This document shows, in pieces, positions 17,130 through 25,900 of a stretch of 64,000 nt of DNA (positions are counted from its first letter, which is position 1; the number at the start of each line of letters is the position of its first letter). The notes beneath the pieces are model-generated. The model saw only the letters and a list, made by a program, of their open reading frames with translations, ran no database searches and was not told the origin of the DNA. The translations under genes and the position numbers were made by a program. This DNA is from Hamadaea sp. (GTDB lineage: Bacteria > Actinomycetota > Actinomycetes > Mycobacteriales > Micromonosporaceae): contig NZ_JABFVK010000008.1 of NCBI RefSeq assembly GCF_013362815.1, positions 1-64,000 of the forward strand, in the 5' to 3' direction.

Positions 17130-18026
17130 ATGCGGTCGTTCTTCCATCGGCTGGACGTCAAAGGCTCGCCCTACCTGTACGTCACGCCGTTCTTCCTGAT
17201 CTTCGCGAGCTTCGGGCTGTTCCCATTGGCGTACACGGGATGGGTGTCGCTGCACGAGTGGAACCTGCTCGAGGACACCCACCCCTGGATCGGCCTCGGC
17301 AACTACACCACGCTGTTCACCGACTCGAGTTTCTGGAACGCGCTGCGCAACACGGCTCAGATCTGGGTGCTGTCCACCGTTCCCCAGCTGGTCGCCGCGC
17401 TGTTCCTCGCCAATACGCTCAACCAGCGGCTCCGCGCTCCCACCTTCTGGCGGCTGACCGCGCTCCTGCCCAACATCACGTCGGTCGCCGCGGTGGCGCT
17501 CATCTTCAGCCAGGTCTTCGGCAAGGAATACGGGCTGGTGAACTGGGTGCTCGGTCTGTTCGGCGCGGGCCACATCGACTGGCAGGCCGGAACCGCCTCG
17601 TCCCAGGTCGCCATCTCCGTGATGATCATCTGGCGGTGGACCGGCTACAACGCGCTCATCTACCTCGCCGCGATGCAGGCCGTCCCGCGCGATCTCTACC
17701 AGGCGGCCGAGCTCGACGGCGCGACCGGCTTCCAGCAACTCACCCGGATCACGCTGCCCGCGATCCGGCCGACGGTCATCTTCACCGTCATCGTCTCGAC
17801 CATCGGCGGCATGCAAGTGCTCGCCGAACCGCTGCTTTTCGGCGGCTCGTCGACCACCGGCGGCTCCGACCGTCAGTTCCAGACCCTCGGCCTATATCTC
17901 TACGAGGCCGGCTTCACCCGATTCGACTTCGGGTACGCCGCCGCGGCGGCCTGGGCCATGTTCGGCGTGATCGTGCTGGCCGCCGTCGCGAACTACTTCC
18001 TCACCAGCCGTCTGCGGAGGTCCTGA
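17130..18026 (+). CDS. Carbohydrate ABC transporter permease (MalF type)
   Basis: Inner-membrane permease subunit of 298 residues with six predicted helices. ATG 17130 has AAGGAG five bases upstream; earlier in-frame starts would cross the operator. The ABC permease loop that contacts the ATPase is present (YQAAELDGATGFQQLTRITL, the EAA...G motif). It forms a two-gene unit with the next gene (stop and start overlap by one base). The unit has no substrate-binding protein and no ATPase beside it, so both must be supplied from elsewhere; a shared MsiK-type ATPase is usual in actinobacteria. Predicted cargo: beta-glucan oligosaccharides, from the shared operator. Confidence 0.9.
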   Translation: MRSFFHRLDVKGSPYLYVTPFFLIFASFGLFPLAYTGWVSLHEWNLLEDTHPWIGLGNYTTLFTDSSFWNALRNTAQIWVLSTVPQLVAALFLANTLNQRLRAPTFWRLTALLPNITSVAAVALIFSQVFGKEYGLVNWVLGLFGAGHIDWQAGTASSQVAISVMIIWRWTGYNALIYLAAMQAVPRDLYQAAELDGATGFQQLTRITLPAIRPTVIFTVIVSTIGGMQVLAEPLLFGGSSTTGGSDRQFQTLGLYLYEAGFTRFDFGYAAAAAWAMFGVIVLAAVANYFLTSRLRRS

Positions 18027-18910
18027 TGACTACCGTGCTCTCTCGGGCCGCCGTCCGCCCAGTGGCCGAACCGCGCCGCAAGCCTTACCGGGCCGAGCGC
18101 CGCCCGGGGAAGCTGGCGTACCTGACGCTCGCCGGGCTGGCCGTCTTCTCCGGGTTCCCGATCTACTGGTCGCTCGTCGTCGCCTCGCAGGACAACTCCG
18201 TGCTCGGGGCGGTGCCACCGCCGTTCGGCATCGGCAGCCACCTCTTCGAGAACCTCGACCGCGCCTTCGGGACGGTGCCGTTCTTCCGGGCGCTGACCAA
18301 CTCGTTCATCGTCTCCGGGGCGATCACGATCAGCGTGGTGTTCTTCTCGACGCTCGCCGGATTCGCCTTCGCCAAACTGCGCTTCCGTGGCCGCAACGCG
18401 ATGCTGCTCATGATCGTGGCCACCATGATGGTGCCGACACAGCTCGGCATCATCCCGCTATACCTGATCATGATCAAGGCACACCTCGCGGGCACCATGT
18501 ACGCCGTGATCGCGCCGTCGCTGGTCAGCGCGTTCGGCGTCTTCTTCATGACGCAGTTCCTGGGCGAGGCGGTCCCCACCGAGCTGCTGGAGGCGGCCCG
18601 GGCCGACGGCTGCTCGACCATCCGGATCTTCTGGCACGTCGTGCTGCCCGCCGCCCGCCCCGCCGCCGCCGTACTGGGGATGCTCACCTTCATGACGGCG
18701 TGGAACGACTTCTTCTGGCCGCTGGTCGTCCTGACCCCCGAGGATCCGACGGTGCAGGTGGCACTGTCCACTCTCGCCAGTGGCTACGTCCAGGACTACT
18801 CGCTGTCGTTGACCGGCACGCTCATCGCCACCGTGCCGCTGCTGGCGTTGTTCGGCATCCTCGGCCGGCACATCATCGGGGGCATCATGCAGGGCGCGAT
18901 CAAAGGCTGA
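18026..18910 (+). CDS. Carbohydrate ABC transporter permease (MalG type)
   Basis: Partner inner-membrane permease of 294 residues, started at ATG 18026 with GGAGG five bases upstream and overlapping the previous stop (TGATG). The EAA loop is LLEAARADGCSTIRIFWHVV. The C-terminal QGAIKG ending is typical for the family. About 25 polar residues precede the first helix. It pairs with the MalF-type subunit to form the transmembrane channel. Confidence 0.9.
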   Translation: MTTVLSRAAVRPVAEPRRKPYRAERRPGKLAYLTLAGLAVFSGFPIYWSLVVASQDNSVLGAVPPPFGIGSHLFENLDRAFGTVPFFRALTNSFIVSGAITISVVFFSTLAGFAFAKLRFRGRNAMLLMIVATMMVPTQLGIIPLYLIMIKAHLAGTMYAVIAPSLVSAFGVFFMTQFLGEAVPTELLEAARADGCSTIRIFWHVVLPAARPAAAVLGMLTFMTAWNDFFWPLVVLTPEDPTVQVALSTLASGYVQDYSLSLTGTLIATVPLLALFGILGRHIIGGIMQGAIKG

Positions 18911-18961
18911 CCGCTTCAATCCCGGGGCGTACGCCATGATCAACCCGGCATAATGGTCACG

Positions 18962-19849
18962 ATGATCTACCCCGACGTACGCCCCGACATCACCCCTGAC
19001 CTGGTCCGGCACCTCGTTAGTACGCAGTTCCCGCACTGGGCGGGCCTGCCCGTCCGGCCGGTGGCCGTGGACGGCTGGGACAACCGCACCTATCACCTCG
19101 GCGACCGGATGACCGTGCGGCTGCCCAGCGGACCCTGGTACGCCCGCCAGGTCGCCAAAGAGCAGGAGTGGCTGCCGAAGCTGGCCGCCTCGGTGCCGCT
19201 GCCGATCCCCGTGCCGCTCGGACACGGCCGGCCGGATGAGGCGTACCCGTTTCCGTGGTCGATCTACGGCTGGATCGACGGTGACCTCGCGCGGCCGGAC
19301 CGCGTTCGCGACCTGACGGAGTTCGCCGTCGACGTCGCGGAGTTCCTGGTCGCGCTCGCGAAAGCGGACACCACCGGCGCTCCCGGGCCCGGCGAGCACA
19401 ACTTCTTCCGCGGCGGCCCGCTCACGACGTATCACGACGAGACGGTCGAGGCGATCGCCAAGCTCGGCGACGCAGTCCCCGGCGACTTCTGCCGTCGCAT
19501 CTGGCAGGAAGGGCTCGACGCGACCTGGGACGGCCGGCCCGTCTGGTTCCACGGCGACATCTCCCCGAACAACCTGCTCGTCCGGGACGGGCGGCTCGCT
19601 GCGGTCATCGACTTCGGCACCTCCGGCGTCGGCGATCCGGCCTGCGATCTCGCCATCGCGTGGGGCATGTTCACCGGGTCCAGCCGGGCGGCGTACCGGG
19701 AGGCGCTCGGGGTCGACGACGGCACCTGGGCGCGCGGACGCGGGTGGGCGCTCTGGAAAGCGCTCATCGTGTACGCCGACAGCCGTGGCACCGGCTCGCC
19801 GCGTGAGGACGAGTCCCACCACGCCCTCACCGAACTCCTCACGGAGTAA
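18962..19849 (+). CDS. Aminoglycoside phosphotransferase (APH)-family kinase
   Basis: Soluble kinase-fold protein of about 295 residues. It has the APH catalytic Brenner motif HGDISPNN and the metal-binding IDFGTSGVGDPACDLA, plus an N-lobe DGWDNRTYHLGD. Such genes phosphorylate small molecules; the substrate here cannot be told and antibiotic resistance should not be assumed. ATG 18962 is chosen because a CATAAT -10 box lies seven bases upstream, implying a leaderless transcript. ATG 18953 is inside that -10 box and is less likely. Its 3' end overlaps the convergent ATPase gene by 11 bases. Confidence 0.85.
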   Translation: MIYPDVRPDITPDLVRHLVSTQFPHWAGLPVRPVAVDGWDNRTYHLGDRMTVRLPSGPWYARQVAKEQEWLPKLAASVPLPIPVPLGHGRPDEAYPFPWSIYGWIDGDLARPDRVRDLTEFAVDVAEFLVALAKADTTGAPGPGEHNFFRGGPLTTYHDETVEAIAKLGDAVPGDFCRRIWQEGLDATWDGRPVWFHGDISPNNLLVRDGRLAAVIDFGTSGVGDPACDLAIAWGMFTGSSRAAYREALGVDDGTWARGRGWALWKALIVYADSRGTGSPREDESHHALTELLTE

Positions 19850-21098
19850 TGGCCTGGTTTCCCCACAGAGTCGACAACGGAAGCGCAAGCAGCCGGTCGC
19901 CCAGGGGGACGGTCTGCTGGCCGAGATAGACGACTGCGCCCATCGCGAAGCGATCGCCGAGCTTGTCGCGTAACCAGATCAGGTGCCGGGCGTCGTTCGG
20001 GCCGACCGAGGCCGCCGCCTTGATCTCCAAAGCGACGACGCGGCCGTCCCGCTCCTCCAGGATGAAGTCGACCTCGCGGCCATCGGTATTGCGCAGCCCG
20101 TAGATCGTCGCCGTACTGGCACCGAAACTGAGCAGCTTGGTGAGTTCGCTGAAGACGAATGTCTCGACCAGGCCGCCGAGTGAGCGGTCTCCGGGTCGTC
20201 GGAGACTCTCCGGGCTCGCGCCGAGCAGATGAGCGGCCAATCCGGAGTCGTTGACGTATGCCTTGGGTGACTTGGCGATCCGGGACACCAGATTCGTGGA
20301 CCAGGCCGGAACCGTGCTCAGCAGGAAGACGATCTCCAAGTAGGAAAGGTAGTTCTTGGTGGTCGTCAGCGACAGCTCGACCACCCTAGACAGGTCGGAG
20401 GGCACCATCGGCCCACCCGAGCGGGCGGCGATCAATCCGAGCAGGCGGGAGATCAGGGCACCGTGCTGAATCGTGGCGAAGTTGGTGACATCGCGTAGCA
20501 CCACGGTGTTCAGGTAACCATCGAACCAGGCAGCGCGTACGCGAGCGTCGGGAATGAAGATCGCCTCGGGATAGCCGCCAGTGCAGATGAGATCGATGTA
20601 CTGATCGCGAGTCCAGGGCGACGAAGGTGCGCCCAGGAACGACTCCGGTCCGGCAAAGGCGTGGCCGCAGAAGTCACCGGGCTGCCCCACGCGCTCCGCG
20701 ACTGCCAGCGGCCACAGCTCGATGAATCCGACCCGGCCCGCCAACGATTCAGAGAGCGTGGGCACGGTGAGGAATCGCGTTGATCCGGACAACAGGAACT
20801 GGCCGCGGTCGGTGCTCCGATCGAGCACCTGCTTGATGGCGAGCACCAACGGGTCGCCCGCGCGCTGAATCTCGTCGATGATGAGAGGGCGCTGTCCGTA
20901 GGACGCGAAGGTCGTGGGATCGGCCCGGACGGCCGTCAGCGTCGCTTCGTCGTCCAGCGAGTAGAACTCGCCGCCGTGAACGGCTTGGAAGCTGCGTAGG
21001 AGTGTGGTCTTGCCGGACTGGCGAGGTCCGTTGATCACCACGGCTCGAAGACCGTTCGCCAGCAGCATCAGGCGGTTCGTCGCCAACCGAGGAATCAC
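19839..21098 (-). CDS. AAA-type ATPase with DUF4143 domain
   Basis: Protein of about 419 residues. The N-terminal P-loop is NGPRQSGKTT (about 23-32), with Walker B RPLIIDEIQ and the sensor LLSGSTRFLT. The C-terminal DUF4143 region (SYLEIVFLLSTVPAWSTNLV, then DGREVDFILE) has the restriction-nuclease-like ExD...ExK pattern in REVDFILEERDGRVVALEIK. These are common, poorly characterised bacterial proteins, sometimes linked with toxin-antitoxin or defence loci. The start is GTG GTG; TAAGAT is six bases before the second GTG (21098), suggesting a leaderless message, while 21101 is the alternative. Confidence 0.88.
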   Translation of the reverse strand: MIPRLATNRLMLLANGLRAVVINGPRQSGKTTLLRSFQAVHGGEFYSLDDEATLTAVRADPTTFASYGQRPLIIDEIQRAGDPLVLAIKQVLDRSTDRGQFLLSGSTRFLTVPTLSESLAGRVGFIELWPLAVAERVGQPGDFCGHAFAGPESFLGAPSSPWTRDQYIDLICTGGYPEAIFIPDARVRAAWFDGYLNTVVLRDVTNFATIQHGALISRLLGLIAARSGGPMVPSDLSRVVELSLTTTKNYLSYLEIVFLLSTVPAWSTNLVSRIAKSPKAYVNDSGLAAHLLGASPESLRRPGDRSLGGLVETFVFSELTKLLSFGASTATIYGLRNTDGREVDFILEERDGRVVALEIKAAASVGPNDARHLIWLRDKLGDRFAMGAVVYLGQQTVPLGDRLLALPLSTLWGNQAITP

Positions 21099-21239
21099 CA
21101 CGTCATCTTACTGAAATTTCGGTAGTACGCTAGCAGTTTCGTGGATCTTGGCTGTGAAACGTGCCCTTAACAGGGCGGCTATACGGTCGAACGGTTCGGC
21201 CGATCATGGCTTTCGGCGTACCAGTGGAAAGGACGCGGC

Positions 21240-21719
21240 GTGACCACCGTGGAGATCGTGGAGACCGACGAGGGCGATCCTCGCGTGGCGCCGCTCGTCC
21301 GCGAGTTGCGCGCGGAGCTGGACGCGCGATATCCCGAGGAGATCGAGTTCGATCACCCGCAGGTGAAGGAGCGGGCGCGGTTCCTGCTCGCGCTGGTCGA
21401 CGGTCGCGCGGAAGGGTGTTGCGCGTTGCAGTCGCTCGACGGCGGTGACTCGGAGCTGAAGCGGATGTATGTGCGGCCGGGCAACCGCGGTCTGGGGATC
21501 GGCAAGCGGCTCATGGGCGCGGCCGAGGAGCTGGCCGTCGCAAGTGGACTGACGAGCATGCGCTTGGAGACCGGGCCGCGCCAGCCCGAGGCGATCGCGG
21601 TCTACGAGCGGGCGGGATTCCTCCGCATTCCGAATTATCCGCCCTATGACCAATGGGAATTGAGCCTCTGCTATGCCAAGGCGCTGAGCTCGCCCGGACT
21701 GACCAGCCCGCTCTCGTAG
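21240..21719 (+). CDS. GNAT-family N-acetyltransferase
   Basis: Small acetyltransferase of 159 residues. Motif A is RMYVRPGNRGLGIGKRLM (acetyl-CoA pyrophosphate loop G-x-G-I-G-K), followed by RLETGPRQPEAIAVYERAGF typical of the family. GTG 21240 has GGAAAGGA about seven bases upstream. Family homology ends near YDQWELSLCYAKAL; the last 13 residues run into the convergent response-regulator gene, with which it shares 49 bases. Substrate unknown. Confidence 0.88.
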   Translation: MTTVEIVETDEGDPRVAPLVRELRAELDARYPEEIEFDHPQVKERARFLLALVDGRAEGCCALQSLDGGDSELKRMYVRPGNRGLGIGKRLMGAAEELAVASGLTSMRLETGPRQPEAIAVYERAGFLRIPNYPPYDQWELSLCYAKALSSPGLTSPLS

Positions 21720-22336
21720 CCGAGGACGACCAGCTGGGCGCGGTCGCGCGCGGCGAGTTTGGCCAGCAGGCGGCTGACGTAGGTGCGCGCGGTCGCGGCA
21801 CTGATGTGCAGGCGCGCGGCCAGTTCGGTGTTCGAGTGACCGAGCGCGATCTCCCGCAGCACGTCGCGCTCGCGTTCGGTGAGGGCGCTGAGCAGCTCAG
21901 GGCGGGTGCGGACGCTCGTGTAACTCGCGATGACCTTGCGGGTCACGGCGGGGGACAGCAGCGCCTCGCCCGCCGCCACCACGCGGATCGCATGCCGCAG
22001 ATCACCCGGGCGGATGTCTTTCAGGAGATAACCGGCAGCGCCGTGGCGGAGCGCCGTCGAAATGTGCTCGTCTTCATCGAAGGTCGTCAGCATCAACACC
22101 CGGACTTCGCGCAGCTCCGGGTCCGCGACGATGCGCCGGGTCGCCTCCAGTCCGTCGAGGCCGGGCATGCGGATGTCCATCAGGGCCACGTCGGGCCGCT
22201 CTTTCCGCACCAGCGAGACCGCGTCACTTCCGGTCGCGGCCTCGCCCACGACCGCGATGTCTCCCTCACTTTCCGCAAGGGTACGCAGACCGGCGCGGAC
22301 GAGTTCCTGATCGTCGACGATCACTATCCGGATCAT
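21671..22336 (-). CDS. NarL/FixJ-type response regulator
   Basis: Cytoplasmic transcription factor of 221 residues. The receiver domain has the acidic pair DD (8-9), phospho-acceptor D54 in ALMDIRMPG and K in LLKDI. A LuxR helix-turn-helix (ALTEREREVLREIALGHSNTEL residues split over the domain, about 150-205) binds DNA. The start overlaps the kinase stop by four bases (ATGA), so the two are co-translated. Its likely target is the divergent membrane protein and multicopper oxidase operon. Confidence 0.92.
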   Translation of the reverse strand: MIRIVIVDDQELVRAGLRTLAESEGDIAVVGEAATGSDAVSLVRKERPDVALMDIRMPGLDGLEATRRIVADPELREVRVLMLTTFDEDEHISTALRHGAAGYLLKDIRPGDLRHAIRVVAAGEALLSPAVTRKVIASYTSVRTRPELLSALTERERDVLREIALGHSNTELAARLHISAATARTYVSRLLAKLAARDRAQLVVLGYESGLVSPGELSALA

Positions 22337-23436
22337 GCCAGCCTCGCGGGAAGAGTGGCGGTGACGGTGAACCCGGGGTTCTCCGGCGCGGCCGTCAGGC
22401 TGCCGCCGAGCAGGCGAGCGCGTTCGCTCATGCCCCGCAGGCCGTGCCCGGTCGTCGCCACCGGCCCGCCGTGCCCGTCGTCGCTGACCTCCAGCCGGAG
22501 GCTGTGCTCGTCCTGGCTCAGCGCGATGCGTACGTTCTGCGCTTGCGCGTGGCGGATCACGTTCGTCAACGCCTCCTGCACGATCCGGTACGCCGCCGCG
22601 TCGATGGCGGGGGAGATCCGATCGAGTCTGGTGTCCACTTCGGAGCGTACGGTGAGGCCGGTCGCCTCGGCCGACGCGATCAGGCCGTCGAGGTCTCTGA
22701 GTGACACGACGGCTGTCTCCTGCGTGCGCAGCAGTTTCACCGTGCTCCTCAGCTCCCGCATCGTCTGCTCGCCCGTGTCTCGGACGATTCCGACGGCCTT
22801 CACTGCGACTGTTGAGTCACCCCGGGCGATCGCCTCGGCGGCGACGTTCGTCTGCAACGCGATCACCGACATCGTGTGGCCGACCGAGTCGTGGAGGTCC
22901 CGGGCGATCATCTCGCGTTGCGTCTGCAACCGGCGTTCGGCCTCCCGGGTCAGCCGTTCCTGCTCGTCGCGCCGGATCACCCGGCGGGAGCGTACGCCGT
23001 CGCCGAGCGCGATCGCGGCGGCGAGTAGTGCGACGTTGGAGATCAGTTCGTAGCCGAGCAGGTAGGCGGCGGGTTCGCCGCCTTGGAAGCGGAAGAACCA
23101 CGACACGCTCACCACTACGACGGCAGTTCCGATCGCGGGCCGCAGGAGCCCCAACTCGGCTGCCGAATACAAGGCGGCCACGACCGGGATGGCGACGCCG
23201 ATCGCCGGGTACCCCATCGTGTAGTACGCGAACAGGCCGAGCGTCGTCGCGACGAGCACTGCTTTCGGCGTACGCCGCCGGACGAGCATGAGGGCGCCGA
23301 ACCCGATGGCGAAGGCGTACGCCGCAGGGCCGGGCGGCGCGTCGGCGCGGTCGGTGGCGATGATCAACGCGATCGCCAGCGTGACGAAGACGCCGAACAG
23401 CACGTCGACCACCCAGGGCGCCGTCTCGTCCTCCAT
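22333..23436 (-). CDS. Sensor histidine kinase (HisKA_3/NarX type)
   Basis: Membrane sensor kinase of about 367 residues with six or so N-terminal helices and almost no extracellular loop, so it may sense within the membrane. The phosphorylated His is in RDLHDSVGHTMSV; the N box is EALTNVIRHAQAQNV; the G box is GHGLRGMSERARLLGG. I moved the start to ATG 23436: a TAACAT -10 box sits seven bases upstream (23444-23449) and no ribosome-binding site is seen for any upstream start. It is divergent from the 23592 gene. Confidence 0.9.
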   Translation of the reverse strand: MEDETAPWVVDVLFGVFVTLAIALIIATDRADAPPGPAAYAFAIGFGALMLVRRRTPKAVLVATTLGLFAYYTMGYPAIGVAIPVVAALYSAAELGLLRPAIGTAVVVVSVSWFFRFQGGEPAAYLLGYELISNVALLAAAIALGDGVRSRRVIRRDEQERLTREAERRLQTQREMIARDLHDSVGHTMSVIALQTNVAAEAIARGDSTVAVKAVGIVRDTGEQTMRELRSTVKLLRTQETAVVSLRDLDGLIASAEATGLTVRSEVDTRLDRISPAIDAAAYRIVQEALTNVIRHAQAQNVRIALSQDEHSLRLEVSDDGHGGPVATTGHGLRGMSERARLLGGSLTAAPENPGFTVTATLPARLA

Positions 23437-23443
23437 AAGGTCG

Positions 23444-23584
23444 ATGTTAGGGGGCAGCTGACCTGCTGAACGTCGCCTGACGACGACTTCCGGGGTCAAC
23501 CGGTGACGACCCCTAAGGGCCGCGTTTTCGAGTCCCGGTACGCGATCGTGGTCCGATGTGCCGGCGGCCGCCGATTCCTAGCGT
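23444..23584. promoter_or_regulatory. Divergent promoter region of kinase and membrane-protein/oxidase operons
   Basis: The minus -10 is TAACAT (23444-23449) and the plus -10 is TAGCGT (23579-23584). Each ends seven bases before its start codon, so both transcripts should be leaderless. Confidence 0.6.
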
Positions 23585-23591
23585 TGCCTGC

Positions 23592-24014
23592 ATGGAAGAC
23601 GTCAAACAGTTCACCGAGGGCCTCCGGCGGCTGCCGTGGCCGCTGATCCTCGGGCTCGGCGGGCTCGCGCTGGTGCACCCGCTCATCAGCGTGACCGGAA
23701 TGGACGACACCCTCGGCGAGGCCGTCACCCACCTCGGCGTCTTGGCGGCGATCTCGGTGATCTGGATCGCGGTCGTCGGCCTCAGCCGAGTCGAGCGCCC
23801 GGTCCTCACGCTGACCGCCGCCGCTGCCGCGTACGGGGTGATCGAGCTGGCCATGGGCAGCGTCGTCGGGATCTTCGCCGACGACCCGTCGGCCGGGCTG
23901 AACCCGGCGCTGCTCGGCTTCGCCCTCATCCCGGTGCTGCTCACGAACGGGATCTGGGGCGCGGTCACCGGCCTGATCGCGTTGCTCGTCCAGCGGATGC
24001 GGGGTACGCGATGA
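23592..24014 (+). CDS. Small four-helix membrane protein, function unknown
   Basis: Integral membrane protein of 140 residues with four hydrophobic segments (LILGLGGLALVHPLI, LGVLAAISVIWIAVVGL, LTAAAAAYGVIELAMG, LLGFALIPVLLTNGIWGAV). ATG 23592 is favoured by TAGCGT seven bases upstream; translation from an upstream start would add a Cys/Arg-rich tail without support. It overlaps the multicopper oxidase by four bases (ATGA), so the two are one operon, and it is divergent from a two-component system. A role in copper handling or oxidase maturation is an inference from context only. Confidence 0.72.
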   Translation: MEDVKQFTEGLRRLPWPLILGLGGLALVHPLISVTGMDDTLGEAVTHLGVLAAISVIWIAVVGLSRVERPVLTLTAAAAAYGVIELAMGSVVGIFADDPSAGLNPALLGFALIPVLLTNGIWGAVTGLIALLVQRMRGTR

Positions 24015-25531
24015 GCGTCTCTCGCCGAGCCTTGCTGCTGGGATCCGTTGCTTCCGTTGGATTGGCCGGTTGTGACGGGATCATCGCGTCCGGCGGCGCG
24101 AACAACAGTGCCCAGGGCAGCGCCGGCAGCCTGCTGGAGAGCAAGCTCGACCTGCCGGGCCGGTTCAAGGTGCCGCTGCCGATCCCGCCCGTCCTGTCAC
24201 CCGTACGCACCGACGGCACCACCGATTACTACGAGATCACGCAGAAGGTCGCGCAGGCGCAGATCCTGCCCGGCGTCTCGACGACGGTGTGGGGTTACAA
24301 CGGGATCTTCCCCGGGCCCACCCTCGTCTCGCGGGCCGGCCGGCGTACGGTCGTCACCCACCGCAACGAACTGCCCGTGCCCGTCTCGGTCCACCTCCAC
24401 GGCGGCAAGGTCGCGCCGCAGCACGACGGCTACCCGGCCGACCTCATCATGGGCACCGGGCCGCACTCGGGGCACATGGGGACGATGACCACTGGCCCCC
24501 GGGACTACGTCTACGACCTCGACCAGCCCGCCGCCACCCTCTGGTATCACGACCACCGCATGGACTTCACGGGACCGCAGGTCTACCGCGGCCTCGCCGG
24601 ATTCCACCTGATCAAGGACGACCTCGAGGAGTCTCTCCGGCTGCCCTCGGGTGACCGCGACATCCCGCTCATGATCGCCGACCGGGCGTTCGAAGCCGAC
24701 GGCTCCTTCCGCTACCCCTCAGTCGACCCGTCGCTCACCAGTACGCCCGGCGTCACCAGGGATTACGTCAGCGGAGTCCTCGGCGATTGCATCCTCGTGA
24801 ACGGCGCGCCCTGGCCGGTCCTCGAAGTGGAAGCCGCCCGCTACCGGTTCCGCATCCTCAACGCCTCCAACGCCCGGCGCTACTCGTTGACGCTCGATTC
24901 CGGGGCGAACTTCGTCCAGATCGGCAGCGACCTCGGCCTGCTCGAACGGCCGATCAGCCGCAAGAAGATCGAGATCGCCCAGGCCGAACGGTACGACGTC
25001 ATCGTGGACTTCTCCGGCTTCCGGCCAGGTCAACAGATCACGATGCGCAACGGCAACGGCCGCGGCGGGACTGCTGACGTGATGCGTTTCGTCGTTGCGC
25101 GTACGGGGTCGGACGACAGCCGCATCCCCGACAAACTCGCCGCCCGCGAACAGCTCTCGCCCAACCAAGCCGTCACCTCGCGGCAGATCGTCTTCGCCCG
25201 TGGCGGGGCCGAGGCACACGGCATGACATTGTGGACGGTCAACGGCAAGCCGTTCAGCGAGGACTACATCGTCGCCCGGCCAAAACTCGGCACCGTGGAG
25301 AAGTGGACGATCCGGGCGCTCAACGTCGAGCACCCCTTCCACATCCACCTCGCCGGCTTCCAGATCATGGATGGTGCTCAGCAGGGCTGGAAGGACACCG
25401 TGAACCTCGACAACGGCGGCAGCGTCGACCTGCTCGTGAAGTTCGCCGGGTTCCGCGGAAAGTACGTGCTGCACTGCCACAACCTGGAGCACGAGGACAT
25501 GATGATGATGGCCAACTTCGAAGTCGTCTAG
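24011..25531 (+). CDS. Exported multicopper oxidase (CotA/bilirubin-oxidase type)
   Basis: Copper enzyme of 506 residues, likely exported by Tat (SRRALLLG) and lipid-anchored at C21 (SVGLAGC). Three cupredoxin domains are seen. Copper ligands are complete: HLHGG, WYHDH, HPFHIH and the C-terminal HCHNLEHEDMMM. The last motif supplies the type 1 Cys, two His and an axial Met. Such enzymes oxidise phenols, Cu(I), Mn(II) or bilirubin with O2. It is translationally coupled to the small membrane protein and opposite a two-component system, so it is probably induced by that system. Confidence 0.93.
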   Translation: MSVSRRALLLGSVASVGLAGCDGIIASGGANNSAQGSAGSLLESKLDLPGRFKVPLPIPPVLSPVRTDGTTDYYEITQKVAQAQILPGVSTTVWGYNGIFPGPTLVSRAGRRTVVTHRNELPVPVSVHLHGGKVAPQHDGYPADLIMGTGPHSGHMGTMTTGPRDYVYDLDQPAATLWYHDHRMDFTGPQVYRGLAGFHLIKDDLEESLRLPSGDRDIPLMIADRAFEADGSFRYPSVDPSLTSTPGVTRDYVSGVLGDCILVNGAPWPVLEVEAARYRFRILNASNARRYSLTLDSGANFVQIGSDLGLLERPISRKKIEIAQAERYDVIVDFSGFRPGQQITMRNGNGRGGTADVMRFVVARTGSDDSRIPDKLAAREQLSPNQAVTSRQIVFARGGAEAHGMTLWTVNGKPFSEDYIVARPKLGTVEKWTIRALNVEHPFHIHLAGFQIMDGAQQGWKDTVNLDNGGSVDLLVKFAGFRGKYVLHCHNLEHEDMMMMANFEVV

Positions 25532-25540
25532 CCTGAGCGC

Positions 25541-25900
25541 GTGGACGCCGTCTCCGAAGCGAGAACACTTGCTCAGTCGGGCCTCGGTCTGGAGGAGATC
25601 CTCGCTCACCTCCGAAGTCACGGTGTCGACTTCGGGGACTCGATGTGGGTCTTGGCGAAGGCCGGCATCCTTCCGCCGGGAGCCGCGAAGAAAGCCGTTT
25701 TCGACAGCCTGACCTGGGCAGACAGACGAGGGCGTCACGTTGCCTTCCATGAGGACGTGGTTCGGATCGCGGACGACCTCGCCGCGTTGACCGGGCCGTC
25801 GCAGCAGTCTGGTGATCAAGTGCCAGTGATCAGCGATGTGCCGCGCCGATTCGGTGATCAAGTACCGGTAGTCAGCGCAAAACCAGGCGTTGAGCGCTGA
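25541..25900 (+). CDS. Hypothetical protein whose C-terminus runs into a repeat hairpin
   Basis: Protein of 119 residues with no recognised domain. Residues 1-85 are helical (ARTLAQSGLGLEEILAHLRS, DSMWVLAKAGILPPGAAKKA) and look like a normal coding region. The GTG start lies nine bases after the oxidase stop, probably in the same transcript. Residues from about 90 on (SGDQVPVISDVPRRFGDQVP) are encoded by a direct repeat and the left arm of an inverted repeat, so the original stop may have been replaced by insertion of the repeat. Confidence 0.6.
   Translation: MDAVSEARTLAQSGLGLEEILAHLRSHGVDFGDSMWVLAKAGILPPGAAKKAVFDSLTWADRRGRHVAFHEDVVRIADDLAALTGPSQQSGDQVPVISDVPRRFGDQVPVVSAKPGVER

Noticed and set aside
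18924-18985. GGGGCGTACG ... CGTACGCCCC inverted repeat after the MalG-type gene
   Set aside because: The arms mostly consist of the genome-wide CGTACG palindrome, and the 42-base loop includes the next promoter and start codon, so a terminator is unlikely.
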